Source: Symbiodinium natans (lineage: Eukaryota; Sar; Dinophyceae; Suessiales; Symbiodiniaceae). From it: DNA of 64,000 nt. The position numbers were made by a program, and so were the translations under genes. Below, one piece after another: positions 1 through 9,903 of the stretch. Where the stretch lies: positions 270,377 to 334,376 of the forward strand of contig CAJNDS010002013.1 of assembly GCA_905221605.1 (NCBI GenBank). The letters are read 5' to 3'. The number at the start of each line of letters is the position of its first letter. Positions within the stretch are counted from its first letter, which is position 1. The notes beneath the pieces were generated by a model that was given only the letters and a program-made list of their open reading frames with translations, did no database searches and was not told the DNA's origin.

Positions 1-48
1 AGGGTTTAGGGTTGAGGGTTTAGGGTTTAGGGTTTAGGGTTTAGGGTT
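1..48 (+). repeat. Telomeric repeat block at window start
   Basis: About six TTTAGGG units with one TTGAGGG variant. The window begins inside the block, so its true left end is unseen. It continues into ordinary sequence and is therefore read as interstitial, although a real chromosome end just outside the window cannot be excluded. Confidence 0.9.
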
Positions 49-843
49 GACTCAGGGTTGGGGTTTTGGGGGGCTTAAGGGTTGGAATGTCTTCTTGAAC
101 TTCCTCACTTCTGCATTACCTTGGAGGCTTCCGAAAATGCGGGGTGTACCAATTTTCTCATGGGTTCCCCTACTACCCCTCCCCCCCCTCTATACTACCC
201 CCAGGTTCCCTCCACAATTAAGGCTATTCAGCGAAAATTAATGTATTTAAGGGGGGAACCTGGGGGGTCGTTTAGAGGGGGGGTAGTAGGGAAACCCATG
301 ATTTTCGGGGGTTCCAATTTACGGATGGAAGTACTCTGAGAAAACACACAAGAACATGGTACGCAGTGCATGTGCTCTGTAGTCGTCTTTAAGAACTGCG
401 GTAATTGGCTCGTAGGATTTTCGGCTTAAGCTTTGCTGGTTTTAGGGTTTGGGGTTTCGGTGAATGATTTGAACTTTTGGACGCTCTCGCATCGCAAGTA
501 TAGACCGGGGTAAGGGCTGAAGGAAGCTTCAGGAGAAGTCGAGCCGCGTGTCCAAGTCTTGGTTGCTTGTCTGGTATCCTATAGAACTCTAGAAACCCTG
601 TAACCCCCTAACCCTACACCCTAAAATCAATCCTCTCTCCACATCATCTGCAGCTGACTGACGGTTCAATCGGATTGCACAAATGCCTCCAATTCTGAGG
701 TAGTCTCCTCTACAGCTCGAAGCCCTTAGAAACCCCACACCCCAAACCACCCCTAGGGTTGTACCCCTCAAGGGGTGCTGGATTTTCGACGGATCCGCAA
801 CGCCCAGGGAACCAGCTTGCTACTTTGTTCTTAAAGGAGTTTT
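49..843. other. Gene-free spacer
   Basis: No convincing coding sequence. It holds short C-runs and G-runs, isolated degenerate telomere units (about 440-460 and 600-625) and unclassified mixed sequence. Positions 155-310 contain loosely self-complementary text: a CCCCTACTACCCCTCC-like part and, further on, a GGGGGTAGTAGGG-like part. This may be the remains of a palindromic element. Confidence 0.6.
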
Positions 844-894
844 CCCTAAACCCTAAACCCTAAACCCTAAACCCTAAACCCTAAACCCCAAACC
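844..894 (-). repeat. Interstitial telomeric array, C-rich
   Basis: About seven CCCTAAA units, the last decaying to CCCCAAA. On the plus strand this is the C-rich orientation, opposite to the block at the window start. Confidence 0.9.
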
Positions 895-899
895 CTTCA

Positions 900-2025
900 A
901 CCCCCACCCTGAGTCCATCCAGGTGCTTGATGAGGTCGGCCCTGGGCTTGAGGGTTCAGAGGCTTAGAAGCAACGGTGTTTTAGGGTTTAGGGCTAGGGT
1001 TTAGGGCTAGGGTTTCGTGTTTATGGGTTTGCTGTGAAATGGTGCATAAGCTGTGAAGGTTGGGATGCAGACTCGTTTGGACTGCTGCTGCTTCGTGGAA
1101 TGCGAAGAGCAGCCATCGATAGTGGAGGGCCATCTAACAGGCGGCAAAACCACCCCCCAAACCTAGGCCTTTTATCAACTACCCACTTCCAAAAAAAAAA
1201 TCTTCCATTCCAGGGAGTCTCGTGTCAGAGGTTGGGGTCCCAGCAAACTCCAGCTGTGAGGTCAGGGGGGGGGGGGGGGGTCGCGAGGCAGGGGGTCCGA
1301 TAGGCAGGTCGTACAGGGCAGGTCCCAGAACGGTAGAAGAAAACAGCGAGGGGTACCGGGTTATTGGGGTTTAGGGCAATTACCTGGTCCCGAGGAGAAT
1401 CTGCTCCGGTACCGGGCCCATCGTGGGTGCTACCGACCTCCGAGCTGTAGGAGGCGGGCTGGCGCCATAGAGGTCGAAGGACTGAAGCGCCGCCCCCCCA
1501 CTGCAGGGGGGCGGCCTAGGCCCTGAGTTTAGAGTTTAGGGTTTATGTAGGGTTTCGGGTTTAGGGTGTCTGGGTTTAGGTGCATGTGGGATTTATGGGT
1601 CCAGGACAGTGAGGTCTTACAACAGGGCCTTAGGGCTTTCGCATTTGGGGTTCAGGGGTTAGGGTTTTAGGGTTTGGGGTTCAGGGATTTATGCGGTTTT
1701 GGGTCCAGAGAGTCTACTAACTAATCAGGGTCTTGCAGGTCTAGGGCGTGGTTTCAACATTCGCGGCCTATGATCTAATACGCGTAAGAGGCGAACCTCG
1801 GTTTAAATGAAGGGGTTTTAGGGGTTTATGGGTTGACAGGAGGTAGGGGTTCAGCGTTTAGGGTTCCTGGGTTCAGGGTGTAGTCGGAACGCCGAAACTC
1901 TGGGATCAGAAGGTGTGTTGTCATGTCCATCGCAACAGTCCTCGCCGCAAACCCTTAAAGCCAAAACAATCTATACAGGATTTGAGGGTTTACTTAGGTT
2001 TCTTCTCTGTGCTGTGACGAGAAAG
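900..2025. other. Spacer with degenerate telomere units
   Basis: No supported gene. Scattered TTTAGGG/GCTAGGG units lie near 980-1015 and 1520-1870. A poly-G run (about 1264-1280) and a GC-rich hairpin (1489-1515) are present. The open frame at 1034-1303 runs into the poly-G tract and has no recognisable domain, so it is not called. Confidence 0.6.
1489..1515. repeat. GC-rich hairpin
   Basis: GCCGCCCCCC at 1489-1498 is complementary to GGGGGGCGGC at 1506-1515, giving a perfect 10-bp stem with a 7-nt loop. No adjacent gene gives it a role. Confidence 0.6.
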
Positions 2026-2028
2026 ACC

Positions 2029-2063
2029 TAAACCCTAAACCCTAAACCCTAAACCCTAAACCC
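2029..2063 (-). repeat. Interstitial telomeric array, C-rich
   Basis: About five perfect CCCTAAA units between unrelated flanks. Confidence 0.9.
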
Positions 2064-2193
2064 GACACCGGTCTTGCGCACACGCCACCGAAAAGCCGAA
2101 ACGCCTAGAGCCCCCAAAGCCCGAAACCCTAAAGCCTCTCTCCTAGGGGAGTTACATGGTCCCTTTGTGCCCTTAAAGGGGGCCCTTTACATA

Positions 2194-2269
2194 CCCTAAA
2201 CCCTAAACCCTAAACCCTGAACCCTAAACCCTAAACCCTCAACCCTAAACCCTAAACCCTAAACCCTGC
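2194..2269 (-). repeat. Interstitial telomeric array, C-rich
   Basis: About eleven CCCTAAA-type units, including single CCCTGAA and CCCTCAA variants. Confidence 0.9.
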
Positions 2270-2404
2270 ACAACCAGGGCCCTTCAGAACCGGAAGGTAT
2301 GGGACCATGTTCTGGGGCCATGTAACGACCCACAGAAACCCTAAAGCCTCAAAAGCCATGGACCCTACAACCCCCTTTAAGCCCGAACCCACAAGGGGTG
2401 GGTG

Positions 2405-2500
2405 TTCAGGGTTTAGGGTTTAGGGTTTAGGGTTTAGGGTTTAGGGTTTAGGGTTTAGGGTTTAGGGTTTAGGGTTTAGGGTTTAGGGTTTAGGGTTTAG
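2405..2500 (+). repeat. Interstitial telomeric array, G-rich
   Basis: About thirteen TTTAGGG units, perfect except for the first (TTCAGGG). It lies 135 bp from a C-rich array, so orientation flips over a very short distance. Confidence 0.95.
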
Positions 2501-2575
2501 TAGCACAAGGGGCAACTTGGCGCTCAGCACCCAGTGCTTGGTGGCAACCTTCCCGACTGAAAAGTGCGCCACATT

Positions 2576-2655
2576 AGGGGTTTATGGTTTAGGGGTTTAG
2601 GGGTTTAGGGGTTTAGAGGTTTAGGGGTTTAGGGGTTTAGGGGTTTAGTGTTAGG
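2576..2655 (+). repeat. Variant telomeric array (TTTAGGGG)
   Basis: About ten units are 8 bp long (TTTAGGGG) rather than 7 bp. One unit reads GTTTATGG and one GTTTAGAG. The uniform extra G suggests local spread of one variant. Confidence 0.85.
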
Positions 2656-3658
2656 GTTTTGGGTTTACGTCTACTACTAATTATCGCCTTGTGGGGTTAG
2701 GGGCGTATCAGGGTTTCGGGTACAAACTCAACCTATATGGGGGGTTTACGAACATAAGGACCCCTAATAAAATAGCAGGATTCCCTTGCAACAAGGACCC
2801 CAATGATGTACCCGTAGTTACGGGAAAACCAAAAACACACATCCAGAAACATTTTTGCAGAGGGGTTTAAGGGCCATCCTGGCAACCCTCAAAACCCTGA
2901 GAAAGGGTACTTTATCACCCTACTTGTAAGTACCCATGAGCCTCCAAGTAGGGGAGCTCGTGCTTTTAAGCCCCTTCCCGCAGTGGGGCCATTGCCAGGT
3001 TTAGGGCTTAGGGTTTAGGTTTCAGTGGTAAGCGCGAGTTGCGGCTTCGGGTTTGGGGTTTCAGGGTTCGGGGTTCGGGTCCTAGTCCTAAGGTTTCGGG
3101 AAACAAGCCAAGAAGCTTGGACCTCCAGATCTTTGAGCTCTTAAGCCCTATGCTCTCTTAAGCCCTAGAAACGCCCGGCCTACACCCTAAACCCTCAACC
3201 CTAAACCCTAAACCCTAACCCCCGAAAACCCTAAGCCCTCCCCCCCCCCCGCCCCCAAACCAGGACCCTCAAAACAAACACAGAACATGGCCGTCTCAAG
3301 TGGCGCCTGGGATTTCTACAGGGTCAGGGATGAGGCCGTGAAAATAGTTAATTTTTGATTTTTGGATAGTTCTGGCAGCCTGGTGCAGTTTAGGTATTTT
3401 ATGATTTCGTTTTCGTTCTAGTAGCATTTGGGAGGCAGCTCCCGGCAAACTGTGAAAAATGAAAAAGCACTGATGATGAAATGAAAAGGCTTCGTGTCCC
3501 CGGAGCCTCCGGACCCTCGGGCAGCTCCCGCAAAATGCAGAAAGACCAAAAAAACTGGAACTGATAAACCGGAATGAAGACGGAATGAAGGAAAAAATGA
3601 CTAATCAGTTGTTTTCTGGAATGCCAGCCTATGGCTCGGCAAAATTCTCTTAAGGCAC
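2656..3658. other. Spacer, no gene seen
   Basis: Mixed unique sequence with small telomere-like clusters (3000-3080 and 3184-3220), a poly-C run (about 3240-3255) and a moderately AT-rich part (3330-3460). No open frame with a recognisable domain. Confidence 0.6.
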
Positions 3659-3727
3659 TAAACCCTAAACCCTAAACCCTAAACCCTAAACCCTAAACCC
3701 TAAACCCTGAACCCTAAACCCTAAACC
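3659..3727 (-). repeat. Interstitial telomeric array, C-rich
   Basis: About ten CCCTAAA units with one CCCTGAA variant. Confidence 0.9.
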
Positions 3728-3917
3728 TGTCCAGAATGGTGTGCTGGAGCCGTGCCTGTTGCAATTCGAGTTGGCGCCAGCGTCTCACATGCCTGAGATG
3801 CAGGGCCTCTTTAAGCCTTTGTCCCCAAGACCCAAGAGTAGCCTAGGAACAACAAAGGGTTTAGGGTCTCGGGTTTAGGTTTAGGGTTCAGGGTGATCCA
3901 GGAGTAACCTAGGAATA

Positions 3918-3990
3918 AAAGGGGTGCCCTTTCTGTTTGAAAAGCTGATTATAAGGGAACCCAAACCCCACAAGGGAATAAGGGCACCCC
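3918..3990. mobile_element. Palindromic element with GGGGTGCCCTT ends
   Basis: GGGGTGCCCTT near the left end is matched by AAGGGCACCCC at the right end, about 75 bp away. Similar GGGTGCC...GGTACC-type palindromes occur at 8.70, 32.15, 41.67 and 56.45 kb, so this is probably one degenerate family of short non-autonomous elements. It has no coding capacity. Confidence 0.45.
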
Positions 3991-4170
3991 TCCCGCGAAT
4001 ATAGATTTTTCGTATAAGGGCAATTTACGGATTACAACTATTTATCGTTTGGGAGCGGGTGCTGCTTTGGCCAGCAGTATGCCGAGGAATATGCTGAGTT
4101 CAAAAGCCTTTCAAAAAGATGCAGACCTTCAGTTCCTAAAGAGAATTGTAGTATCCCAAACAGGTGTAAG

Positions 4171-4194
4171 AGTGTACTCACTCAGCTACTAAGT
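4171..4194. repeat. 24-bp dispersed repeat shared with 18623-18646
   Basis: The 24 bp that begin AGTGTACTCACTCAGC and end CTACTAAGT are identical at 18623-18646, in the same orientation. An exact 24-bp match 14.4 kb apart indicates a dispersed repeat fragment. Confidence 0.6.
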
Positions 4195-4219
4195 TTAGGG
4201 CCCCAGACCTCCAGCGTCC

Positions 4220-4275
4220 CCCATTTCGAGGGGCCTGCTACTCCACGCCCATTTCGAGGGGCCTGCTACTCCACG
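4220..4275. repeat. 28-bp exact tandem duplication
   Basis: A unit beginning CCCATTTCGAGGGGCCTG at 4220 is repeated exactly from 4248. The perfect identity implies a recent duplication. Confidence 0.85.
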
Positions 4276-4348
4276 CCTAAAGCCCACAAACACCCTCCAG
4301 GGCTTCATTTTTGTCGACCTCAAGCCCGCTAGGGTTGAGGGCTAGGGG

Positions 4349-4381
4349 CACACCACAACACGCGTCCCGCGTGGTGGTGTG
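4349..4381. repeat. GC-rich inverted repeat
   Basis: CACACCACAACACGCG is followed, after three bases, by CGCGTGGTGGTGTG, forming a 14-16 bp stem with one mismatch. No gene is nearby. Confidence 0.55.
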
Positions 4382-4399
4382 CTCGAGAACATTGGCAAA

Positions 4400-5167
4400 C
4401 CCTTCAAAACCCTGAAACCTAAACCCTAAACCCTAGACCCCAAACAGATGCCCATCACGTAGCCGTGGTGCTGCACGTAGAAGTCAGCTCGTTGCTGGAG
4501 CTCCAGGGTATCTTCCTGTTTCAGGGTTCGGTTTAGGGTTTAGGGTTCAGGGTTCAGGGTTTAGGGTTTGCAGGGGTATATAGGGTTTATGTGAGGTTTG
4601 TATAGGGTTTATATAGGATCGATATAAGGTTTATATAGGGGGTATATAGGGTTGATAGGGGTTTTCAGTGGGGCTTCAGAGGCTTTCGGGTTGCACAGTA
4701 GGGTGTAGAGGATGCAGCTTCAACTAACACTGAAGTTCAGCCCAAAGTCTCCTGGCTGGTTCTTAGTAGGGAACAAGGCCCTATAAACCCCCTGAACAGG
4801 TACTAGGCCCTAAACCCTAAACCCTAAACCCGATTCCCTGCTAACCAGGCGGTCCCATGGCGCCATGGCGCCCGAGGCCCGAAAGTCATCGAAGCCCTTT
4901 ACACCCTAAACCCAACCTCTCATCAGCTACAGGGGACTAGCACTAGCCTACTCCTCGGATAACCTAGGAATCTAAAGGGTTAAGCCTGAATATTCCTGGT
5001 ATAGAAGACCAAAAAAACCTAAACCCTAAACCCTAAACCCTGAAAACCTACAGTTTTTTTTTTTTTGGCGGCGGGTCCTCGAACTGCGTCGCCAGCTCCC
5101 TCTCCCATCGGGCGCTCACGGTGGCCAGCAGTGACGCGCTGAAGAAGAGCGCCTTTGGCAATCTAGG
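4400..5167. other. Spacer with short telomere-like clusters
   Basis: Small telomeric clusters lie near 4415-4435, 4525-4570, 4805-4830 and 5020-5040. A stretch of TATAGGG-like units covers 4575-4660. A poly-T run is at 5053-5066. No gene supported. Confidence 0.6.
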
Positions 5168-5245
5168 GGGGTTTAGGGTTTAGGGTTTAGGGTTTAGGGT
5201 TTAGGGTTTAGGCTTTAGGCTTTAGGGTTTAGGGTTTAGGGTTTT
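5168..5245 (+). repeat. Interstitial telomeric array, G-rich
   Basis: About eleven units, mostly TTTAGGG, with two adjacent CTTTAGG-type variants in the middle. Confidence 0.9.
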
Positions 5246-5341
5246 GCACACCAGGAAAAAGTCTGGTATTCGATGGGCAAGCACAACTTCGTAGCCCGGC
5301 AACCGTATAGTTTTAAGGGCACTCAGGCTGGGGTTTCCCTA

Positions 5342-5440
5342 AGGGTCCATGTACCTCATTATTATGTACCTGGGCCCTAAAATCCCTAAATAGGAGGTAC
5401 GTTAAGGCCCAAGCATCCCCTATTTAGGTACATGGACCCT
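5342..5440. mobile_element. MITE-like element with perfect 15-bp TIRs
   Basis: AGGGTCCATGTACCT (5342-5356) and AGGTACATGGACCCT (5426-5440) are perfect inverted repeats around a 69-bp AT-rich core. Size and structure fit a non-autonomous DNA transposon. No clear target duplication was seen and no second copy with the same termini was found. Confidence 0.6.
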
Positions 5441-5515
5441 CAGGGTTTGTTTACTTTATCACACCCCCAAAACCAAAAAGGGGGGTCAGACGGGTACCAG
5501 TGGTCTACTTAAGAT

Positions 5516-5628
5516 CCTTGGGGACGAAATGAACCCTAAAAGGGTTTATGGCTCATATACCTTAATAGGAATTATAGTAGTATAGGGTATAGGACCCCCC
5601 AATTTTAGGGTTCATTTGGTCCCCAAGG
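5516..5628 (-). mobile_element. MITE family A, copy 1 (reverse orientation)
   Basis: A 113-bp element begins CCTTGGGGACGAAATGAACC and ends TTCATTTGGTCCCCAAGG, so its termini are long inverted repeats. Its reverse complement matches the copies at 23384-23494 and 23938-24048 across the whole length, including the core. The bases AT lie immediately on both sides, consistent with a 2-bp target duplication. No transposase of this family is seen in the window. Confidence 0.85.
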
Positions 5629-6564
5629 ATGGGAGCAACCCCAAGTCTCCGGTTTCCGTGCTTGCGACTCGGGGGCAGGGTATGGAGTTCAGGGTCTGTT
5701 GGCGTCGGGTCTCGGGTTATGCCATGATCTACCGCAAGAAGCCCGAATCTCTAAAACACCCCCTCAAGCAGCGCAAATACCCCAACTGGGCTGCAGGGCC
5801 CTTAGTGAGGGGTAATTCAGGTGCGTAGACTCTGATCACCCTTGTAAACCTTCAAACCGAGAATTCCCAAAACAAACCTTACAAGGGTCAGAGTCGGGGC
5901 GACTAAAGGGGTGAGGATCCTCTAACCAAAACACAAAAAGGGTGGATGGTTTACATGTTCTCTTGTCATGTTTAGGGTTTAGGGTTTTTGGGTTCTGGGA
6001 AATTCCCACACCTCTCAAGCCCTGCAAGCCCTGGAAGGGGGCTGAGAGATACAGCCTGACGCTAAACCCCTATGCCCCAACTTCCAGACCAACTGCCCCT
6101 AAAGCCCCTAAGCCCTAAACCCTAAGCCCTAAACCCTAAACCCTAAACCGCACTTGGGTAGCTTGAGAGGTTGGGCGCAAGTACCGGCCCAGCCCATGGT
6201 TGGGCTTTCCACCTAACTTTTGGAGTTTAGGGTTGAGGGTTGAGGATTGAGGGTCTAGGGTTTAGGGTTGAGGGTTTAGAGCTCTGAACACTAACCCCTG
6301 CACCCCACAGCCTGAGCCGTAAAGCCTCGGGAGTATGATGGGAGAGCTGCGCTGTAGGGCCACAAGCTTTGCAGGGAACGTACACCCAGCGTTCGCTTGC
6401 TACGAAAGGTGGAAAGGCTGAGGCTGTAGCAGGGTTTAGGCTTTAGGGTTTAGGGCACCGCCTGCCCTGCCATCCCGAAGAAGGCTGGGCCCCCAACGAT
6501 GTTCAGGGCATTCGGCCAAGAGAAGAATAGGCCGGTATTCACCTCTGTGCAGGGGACGGTGAAT
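5629..6564. other. Spacer with telomere-like clusters
   Basis: No recognised gene. The open frames at 5616-5828 (plus) and 5836-6027 (minus) have no known motif, and the first overlaps MITE A copy 1. Small telomeric clusters lie at 6105-6150, 6225-6275 and 6430-6450. Confidence 0.55.
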
Positions 6565-6719
6565 GGGTTTAGGGTTTAGGGTTTAGGGTTTAGGGTTTAG
6601 GGTTTAGGGTTTAGGGTTTAGGGTTTAGGGTTTAGGGTTTAGGGTTTAGGGTTTAGGGTTTAGGGTTTAGGGTTTAGGGTTTAGGGTTTAGGGTTTAGGG
6701 TTTAGGGTTCCGGTTTAGG
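6565..6719 (+). repeat. Long interstitial telomeric array, G-rich
   Basis: About 21 perfect TTTAGGG units, one of the longest arrays here, ending in a degenerate TTCCGG-containing unit. Confidence 0.95.
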
Positions 6720-7928
6720 GGGGCAGCGAGATCAATGACTCGTACTGCCCCCAGAGGAAAGCTACATGAAGGTTGTGGGCACTTCTAACTATCGTAGGGC
6801 TCAGTTAGAGTTTAGGGGCTTTTGGGTTTATAGGGTTTAGGGACAGGGAACTATGGTTGTGAGCTTGCTTAAGGTCCTTAGAAAGCGACTTTTGAGTACC
6901 CATATGAGCCTTCGATCAAGTCAGGTTTGAGGTTTGAGGTTTAAGGTTTAGGGTTTAGGGTTTTGGGTTTGGGTTTGGGGAAACTTGCCCTATAGACTAG
7001 GGATGGGCCCCAAGTGTAAATCAGAACATGGGATGACCCTTAGAAGTACCCCTAACCGATCTAGGAATGCCTCTGCCCTAAGTCCTGCCGAAAGGCTCCT
7101 ATGCGATACCTTTGTAGGTTAGTATACCGTAAACCCCCATAACTAACCCCAAGGAACTACTTTAGGGCCTTCAGGTAATGCCCTATAGACCCCAAGCCCA
7201 ACAAGACGGGCCCCAGCCTTCTGCAACCCCACTGACTGCATCACAGCGCTGGCAACACGTTCCCAGCCGGTTCCGATGGACGCTTTCCTGCCAGGGGGGT
7301 GGAGGGCTAAGGAAGGGGTTTGGGTTTTGGGTTTTGGGTTTAGGGTTTGGTGTTTAGGGTTTAGGGTTTAGGGTTTAGCAAAGCTCATGGAAGTTCACGG
7401 CTGATGGCTTACAGTAAACTCCAGAGAAGTTGGCACACGGCTTGAGGATGATTCTGGCTGGGATCCCCTTCTAGGATATACCTCTTCAGGTATGGGGACA
7501 GAGGATGTTGCAACTTTTTTGGAGTCCACTGGGTTTGGGATTTAAGGCTTTCCCTACGTCCTTACTCAGAACCTCTGAGGGCCCTGAACCCCCAAACTTG
7601 AATCTGGCAAGAGTGTTCCACAGCGAGAACCCGAAAAAGGGGGAAAGATAAGCGGATCCCCCCCCACATGGGGTTCATGGCGTTGAGAGTGTTGGGGGGG
7701 GAGGGCTACAGGGTTGCAGGGTTATAGGTTTTTGGGAAAGTTTGGGGTTTTTACTTCGAGGTGTGGTCTCCCACATGTGGAACACTAAGCCCTGAACCCT
7801 CGACCGTAAACCAAAAAAAACACTGGGACACGGCACTACGGTCATGCGGGCCCAATATGCCCAAGATCCCCAACAGCAAATAACAAAGGGTTAGGTGTGG
7901 GGAGGTTAGGGTTGATCCCCACACTTAG
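6720..7928. other. Spacer with degenerate telomeric DNA
   Basis: Telomere-like clusters lie at 6805-6845, 6925-6980 and 7315-7378. The rest is unclassified. No open frame with recognisable domains. Confidence 0.55.
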
Positions 7929-8099
7929 TCTAATTACACTGTGGAGTTAGGACATGCAACTTTGAGGCAGCTGCATGTGACAGATAACACAGAGGCTTTT
8001 TCGCAACATTTCCTGCACGTGCTGGCGCAGGGTCCAGAAGCGCAAGCCAAAGAAAGATGGAGCACTGCTTGCACGGCATGGGAGAGTTTACTTGCTTAA
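7929..8099 (+). CDS. Possible exon or gene fragment, unknown function
   Basis: A 56-codon open frame runs from just after an in-frame TAG to a TAA. Its composition looks protein-like: mixed, helix-prone, with HFLHVLAQGPEAQAKERW in the middle, and free of the low complexity seen in most frames here. It is in the same frame as the open segment at 8142-8531; two in-frame stops separate them. There is no ATG near the start. The TAA is followed by TTTTGCAGGG, which could be a splice acceptor. It could be part of a spliced gene, a pseudogene or chance. I do not recognise the family. Confidence 0.25.
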   Translation, partial: SNYTVELGHATLRQLHVTDNTEAFSQHFLHVLAQGPEAQAKERWSTACTAWESLLA

Positions 8100-8141
8100 T
8101 GTCTTTTGCAGGGTCCATCGAAATCCAGGCCCTGTGCATAG

Positions 8142-8531
8142 AACAAAAAACGCAACACATCAGTTACTTGCGAATTACTACATGATTTGGGTATAAAATT
8201 GGACTTTGCAGACTGTACGGGGGGTTTAGCTTCAGATGATGTTCCGATTCGTGGCAAAGCATGCGTGAAATTGTGCGCCAAAGTATGGTGTGTTGCTGAT
8301 GTAGAGACGAACTACAATGCACGTGGCATTGGATTGCTCGCATTTGCTCAGACCATAAGGGGCTGCTTGATTGGAATGTGTACTGGGTTGTTTTTGGTAT
8401 ACATATACAGGAATAATGGCCGTATTTCAAGCTACTCAGGATCTTACTACGAAAGCGCGAATGTTCGAAAAAAAACGATGTCATGTGGAAAGATCACTCG
8501 CCGAGAATACACCGAGCGGAAGCTGAGATGA
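8142..8531 (+). CDS. Possible exon or gene fragment, unknown function
   Basis: An open frame of about 129 codons ends at a TGA (8529-8531). It has no ATG near its beginning, so if real it is an internal or terminal exon or a relic. The predicted peptide has a balanced composition with several Cys. A hydrophobic stretch, roughly residues 60-90 and including IGMCTGLFLVYIY, could span a membrane. The C-terminus is basic. It shares frame with 7929-8099. A minus-strand frame also covers this span but looks less protein-like. No domain recognised. Confidence 0.3.
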   Translation, partial: NKKRNTSVTCELLHDLGIKLDFADCTGGLASDDVPIRGKACVKLCAKVWCVADVETNYNARGIGLLAFAQTIRGCLIGMCTGLFLVYIYRNNGRISSYSGSYYESANVRKKTMSCGKITRREYTERKLR

Positions 8532-8555
8532 CAGGGAGACAGACAGAGTGAGGAC

Positions 8556-8622
8556 CCCAAACCCTAAGCCCTAAACCCTAAACCCGAAACCCTAAACCCT
8601 TAACCCTAAACCCTAAACCCCA
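8556..8622 (-). repeat. Interstitial telomeric array, C-rich, imperfect
   Basis: About nine CCCTAAA-type units with CCCTAAG, CCCGAAA and CCCTTAA variants, starting 25 bp after the open frame at 8142-8531 ends. Confidence 0.85.
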
Positions 8623-8697
8623 AACTCAATACGCCTGAGAACTTCGCCTCTCCGGAAATCTGAGCTCAGGGCTTTATCTGGCTATTTCCCGAAAATA

Positions 8698-8762
8698 AGG
8701 GTGCCCCTTTTATACCCCAAATAGAATAGAAGCCCCCTACAGGGAACCCCACAAAAAGGGTA
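8698..8762. mobile_element. Degenerate palindrome of the GGGTGCC family
   Basis: AAGGGTGCCCCTTTT is followed about 45 bp later by AAAAAGGGTACGCC, an imperfect inverted repeat similar to the elements at 3.92 and 32.15 kb. Identity is only partial. Confidence 0.3.
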
Positions 8763-8766
8763 CGCC

Positions 8767-8812
8767 ATGAACCCTAAACCCTAAACCCTAAACCTTAAAC
8801 CCTAAACCCTAA
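8767..8812 (-). repeat. Interstitial telomeric array, C-rich
   Basis: About six CCCTAAA units with one CCTTAAA variant. Confidence 0.85.
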
Positions 8813-8912
8813 GGCAAACCTTGCTGCAGGGCTTTGTATGGAGTACATCTGCTGAACTTGTTCTAAGGATCCGAAGTTGAACTGCCCTGGTTGTTCGGGG
8901 GCTTACTTGTTG

Positions 8913-9030
8913 GGGTTTAGGGTTTAGGGTTTAGGGTTTAGGGTTTAGGGTTTAGGGATTAGGGTTTAGGGTTTAGGGTTTAGAGTTGAGGGTTTCGGGC
9001 TCAGGGTTTAGGGTTTAGGGTTTAGGGTTG
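8913..9030 (+). repeat. Interstitial telomeric array, G-rich, two parts
   Basis: About ten units (8913-8985) are followed by degenerate units and about four more TTTAGGG (9005-9030). Variants include GATTAGGG, TAGAGTTGAGGG and TTTCGGG. Confidence 0.9.
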
Positions 9031-9238
9031 GTCCATGCTACGAAAAGCCAAAGAACGTGCAGGCCATGTGGCCATGGCGCTCAGTTGTTGTCCCTTGTTG
9101 AAGTCCCTGTTGTTCTACATCTCTTTGTGTCTCTAGGCTCCCCAGACAGGGAGCAATCGAGATTCCACTGTAAACCCTGTGTAAACTTGAGGGTCCACCC
9201 CAGCACACCCAAACCTCAAAGCGGGGACCCCCGAAACC

Positions 9239-9295
9239 TTACCCTAAACCCTAAAACCTAAACCCTAAACCCTAAACCCTAAAACCTAAACCCCC
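9239..9295 (-). repeat. Interstitial telomeric array, C-rich
   Basis: About eight CCCTAAA units, two of them missing a C (CCTAAA) with an extra A. Confidence 0.85.
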
Positions 9296-9497
9296 GAGCC
9301 CTGCAACTTGGGATGTTCCCCCGTATACGAACAGTCCTTGCTTTTTTGGCTTCGTAAAAGGGGGGGGGGGGTACTTTTTCTTCCCTAGCAGGGACTGTTA
9401 GTAGAAGGGTGAGCATCCCAACCTGCAACCCTTCAACCCTTAAACCCTAAACCCTAAATCCTAAACCCCTAAGCCCTGAAACCGTGAAACTCTGTTC

Positions 9498-9663
9498 TAC
9501 GAAATGCTTCAGACCCCCCAAAAAAATGTATAAATGTTTTCCTTACAAGGGCAATACAGGGTAGGGAGTTGTCATGTTTTTTTTTTTTTTTTGTTTTTTT
9601 TTTTTTTTTTTTGGGGGGGGGGGGGGGGCGAGGGGTGGTGGGTGGGTTCTTAAGCAAATAGTA
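9498..9663. mobile_element. MITE family B, copy 1
   Basis: The right end, GGTTCTTAAGCAAATAGTA, is the inverted form of the family terminus TACTATTTGCTTAAGAACC. The left end (TACGAAATGCTTCAGACCCC) is a diverged copy. The interior carries CAAGGGCAATACAGGG plus long T and G homopolymer runs (about 9577-9628), as in the other copies at 12.5, 41.5 and 59.8 kb. No coding capacity; the peptides read through here are homopolymer artefacts. Confidence 0.65.
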
Positions 9664-9872
9664 GGCAGGTTGCGGCTGGGGCGGCTGCAAGTTCAGGGAC
9701 CTAAAACGCGAAATACCAAAACAAACAAAAAAAACACCCTAAGTTTAAATCCGAAACCCTGGCAAAAAAAAGTATTAAGGTACTGTAGGAGCCTTGATAT
9801 AACTAGGACAGGGTTTTGGGGGTTCTTATCGTATGATTCTAAAGGGACCATAAGGCAATATTCTTCGTAAAT

Positions 9873-9903
9873 GCTCCGACCCCTATGTATAGAGGGTCGG
9901 AGC
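9873..9903. repeat. Perfect 10-bp GC-rich hairpin
   Basis: GCTCCGACCC (9873-9882) pairs with GGGTCGGAGC (9894-9903) around an 11-nt loop. It could be the core of a short palindromic element or an RNA hairpin. No adjacent gene is identified. Confidence 0.6.

Noticed and set aside
1-48. True chromosome end at the window start
   Set aside because: Only about six G-rich units are seen, and dozens of similar blocks lie inside. A 5' end of a chromosome would normally show the C-rich strand (CCCTAAA) when read into the chromosome.
8164-8484. Minus-strand 106-codon frame opposite the plus-strand segment at 8142-8531
   Set aside because: The Ser/His/Gln-rich composition and lack of motif make it a likely shadow. 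The plus-strand reading is more protein-like, though neither is proven.
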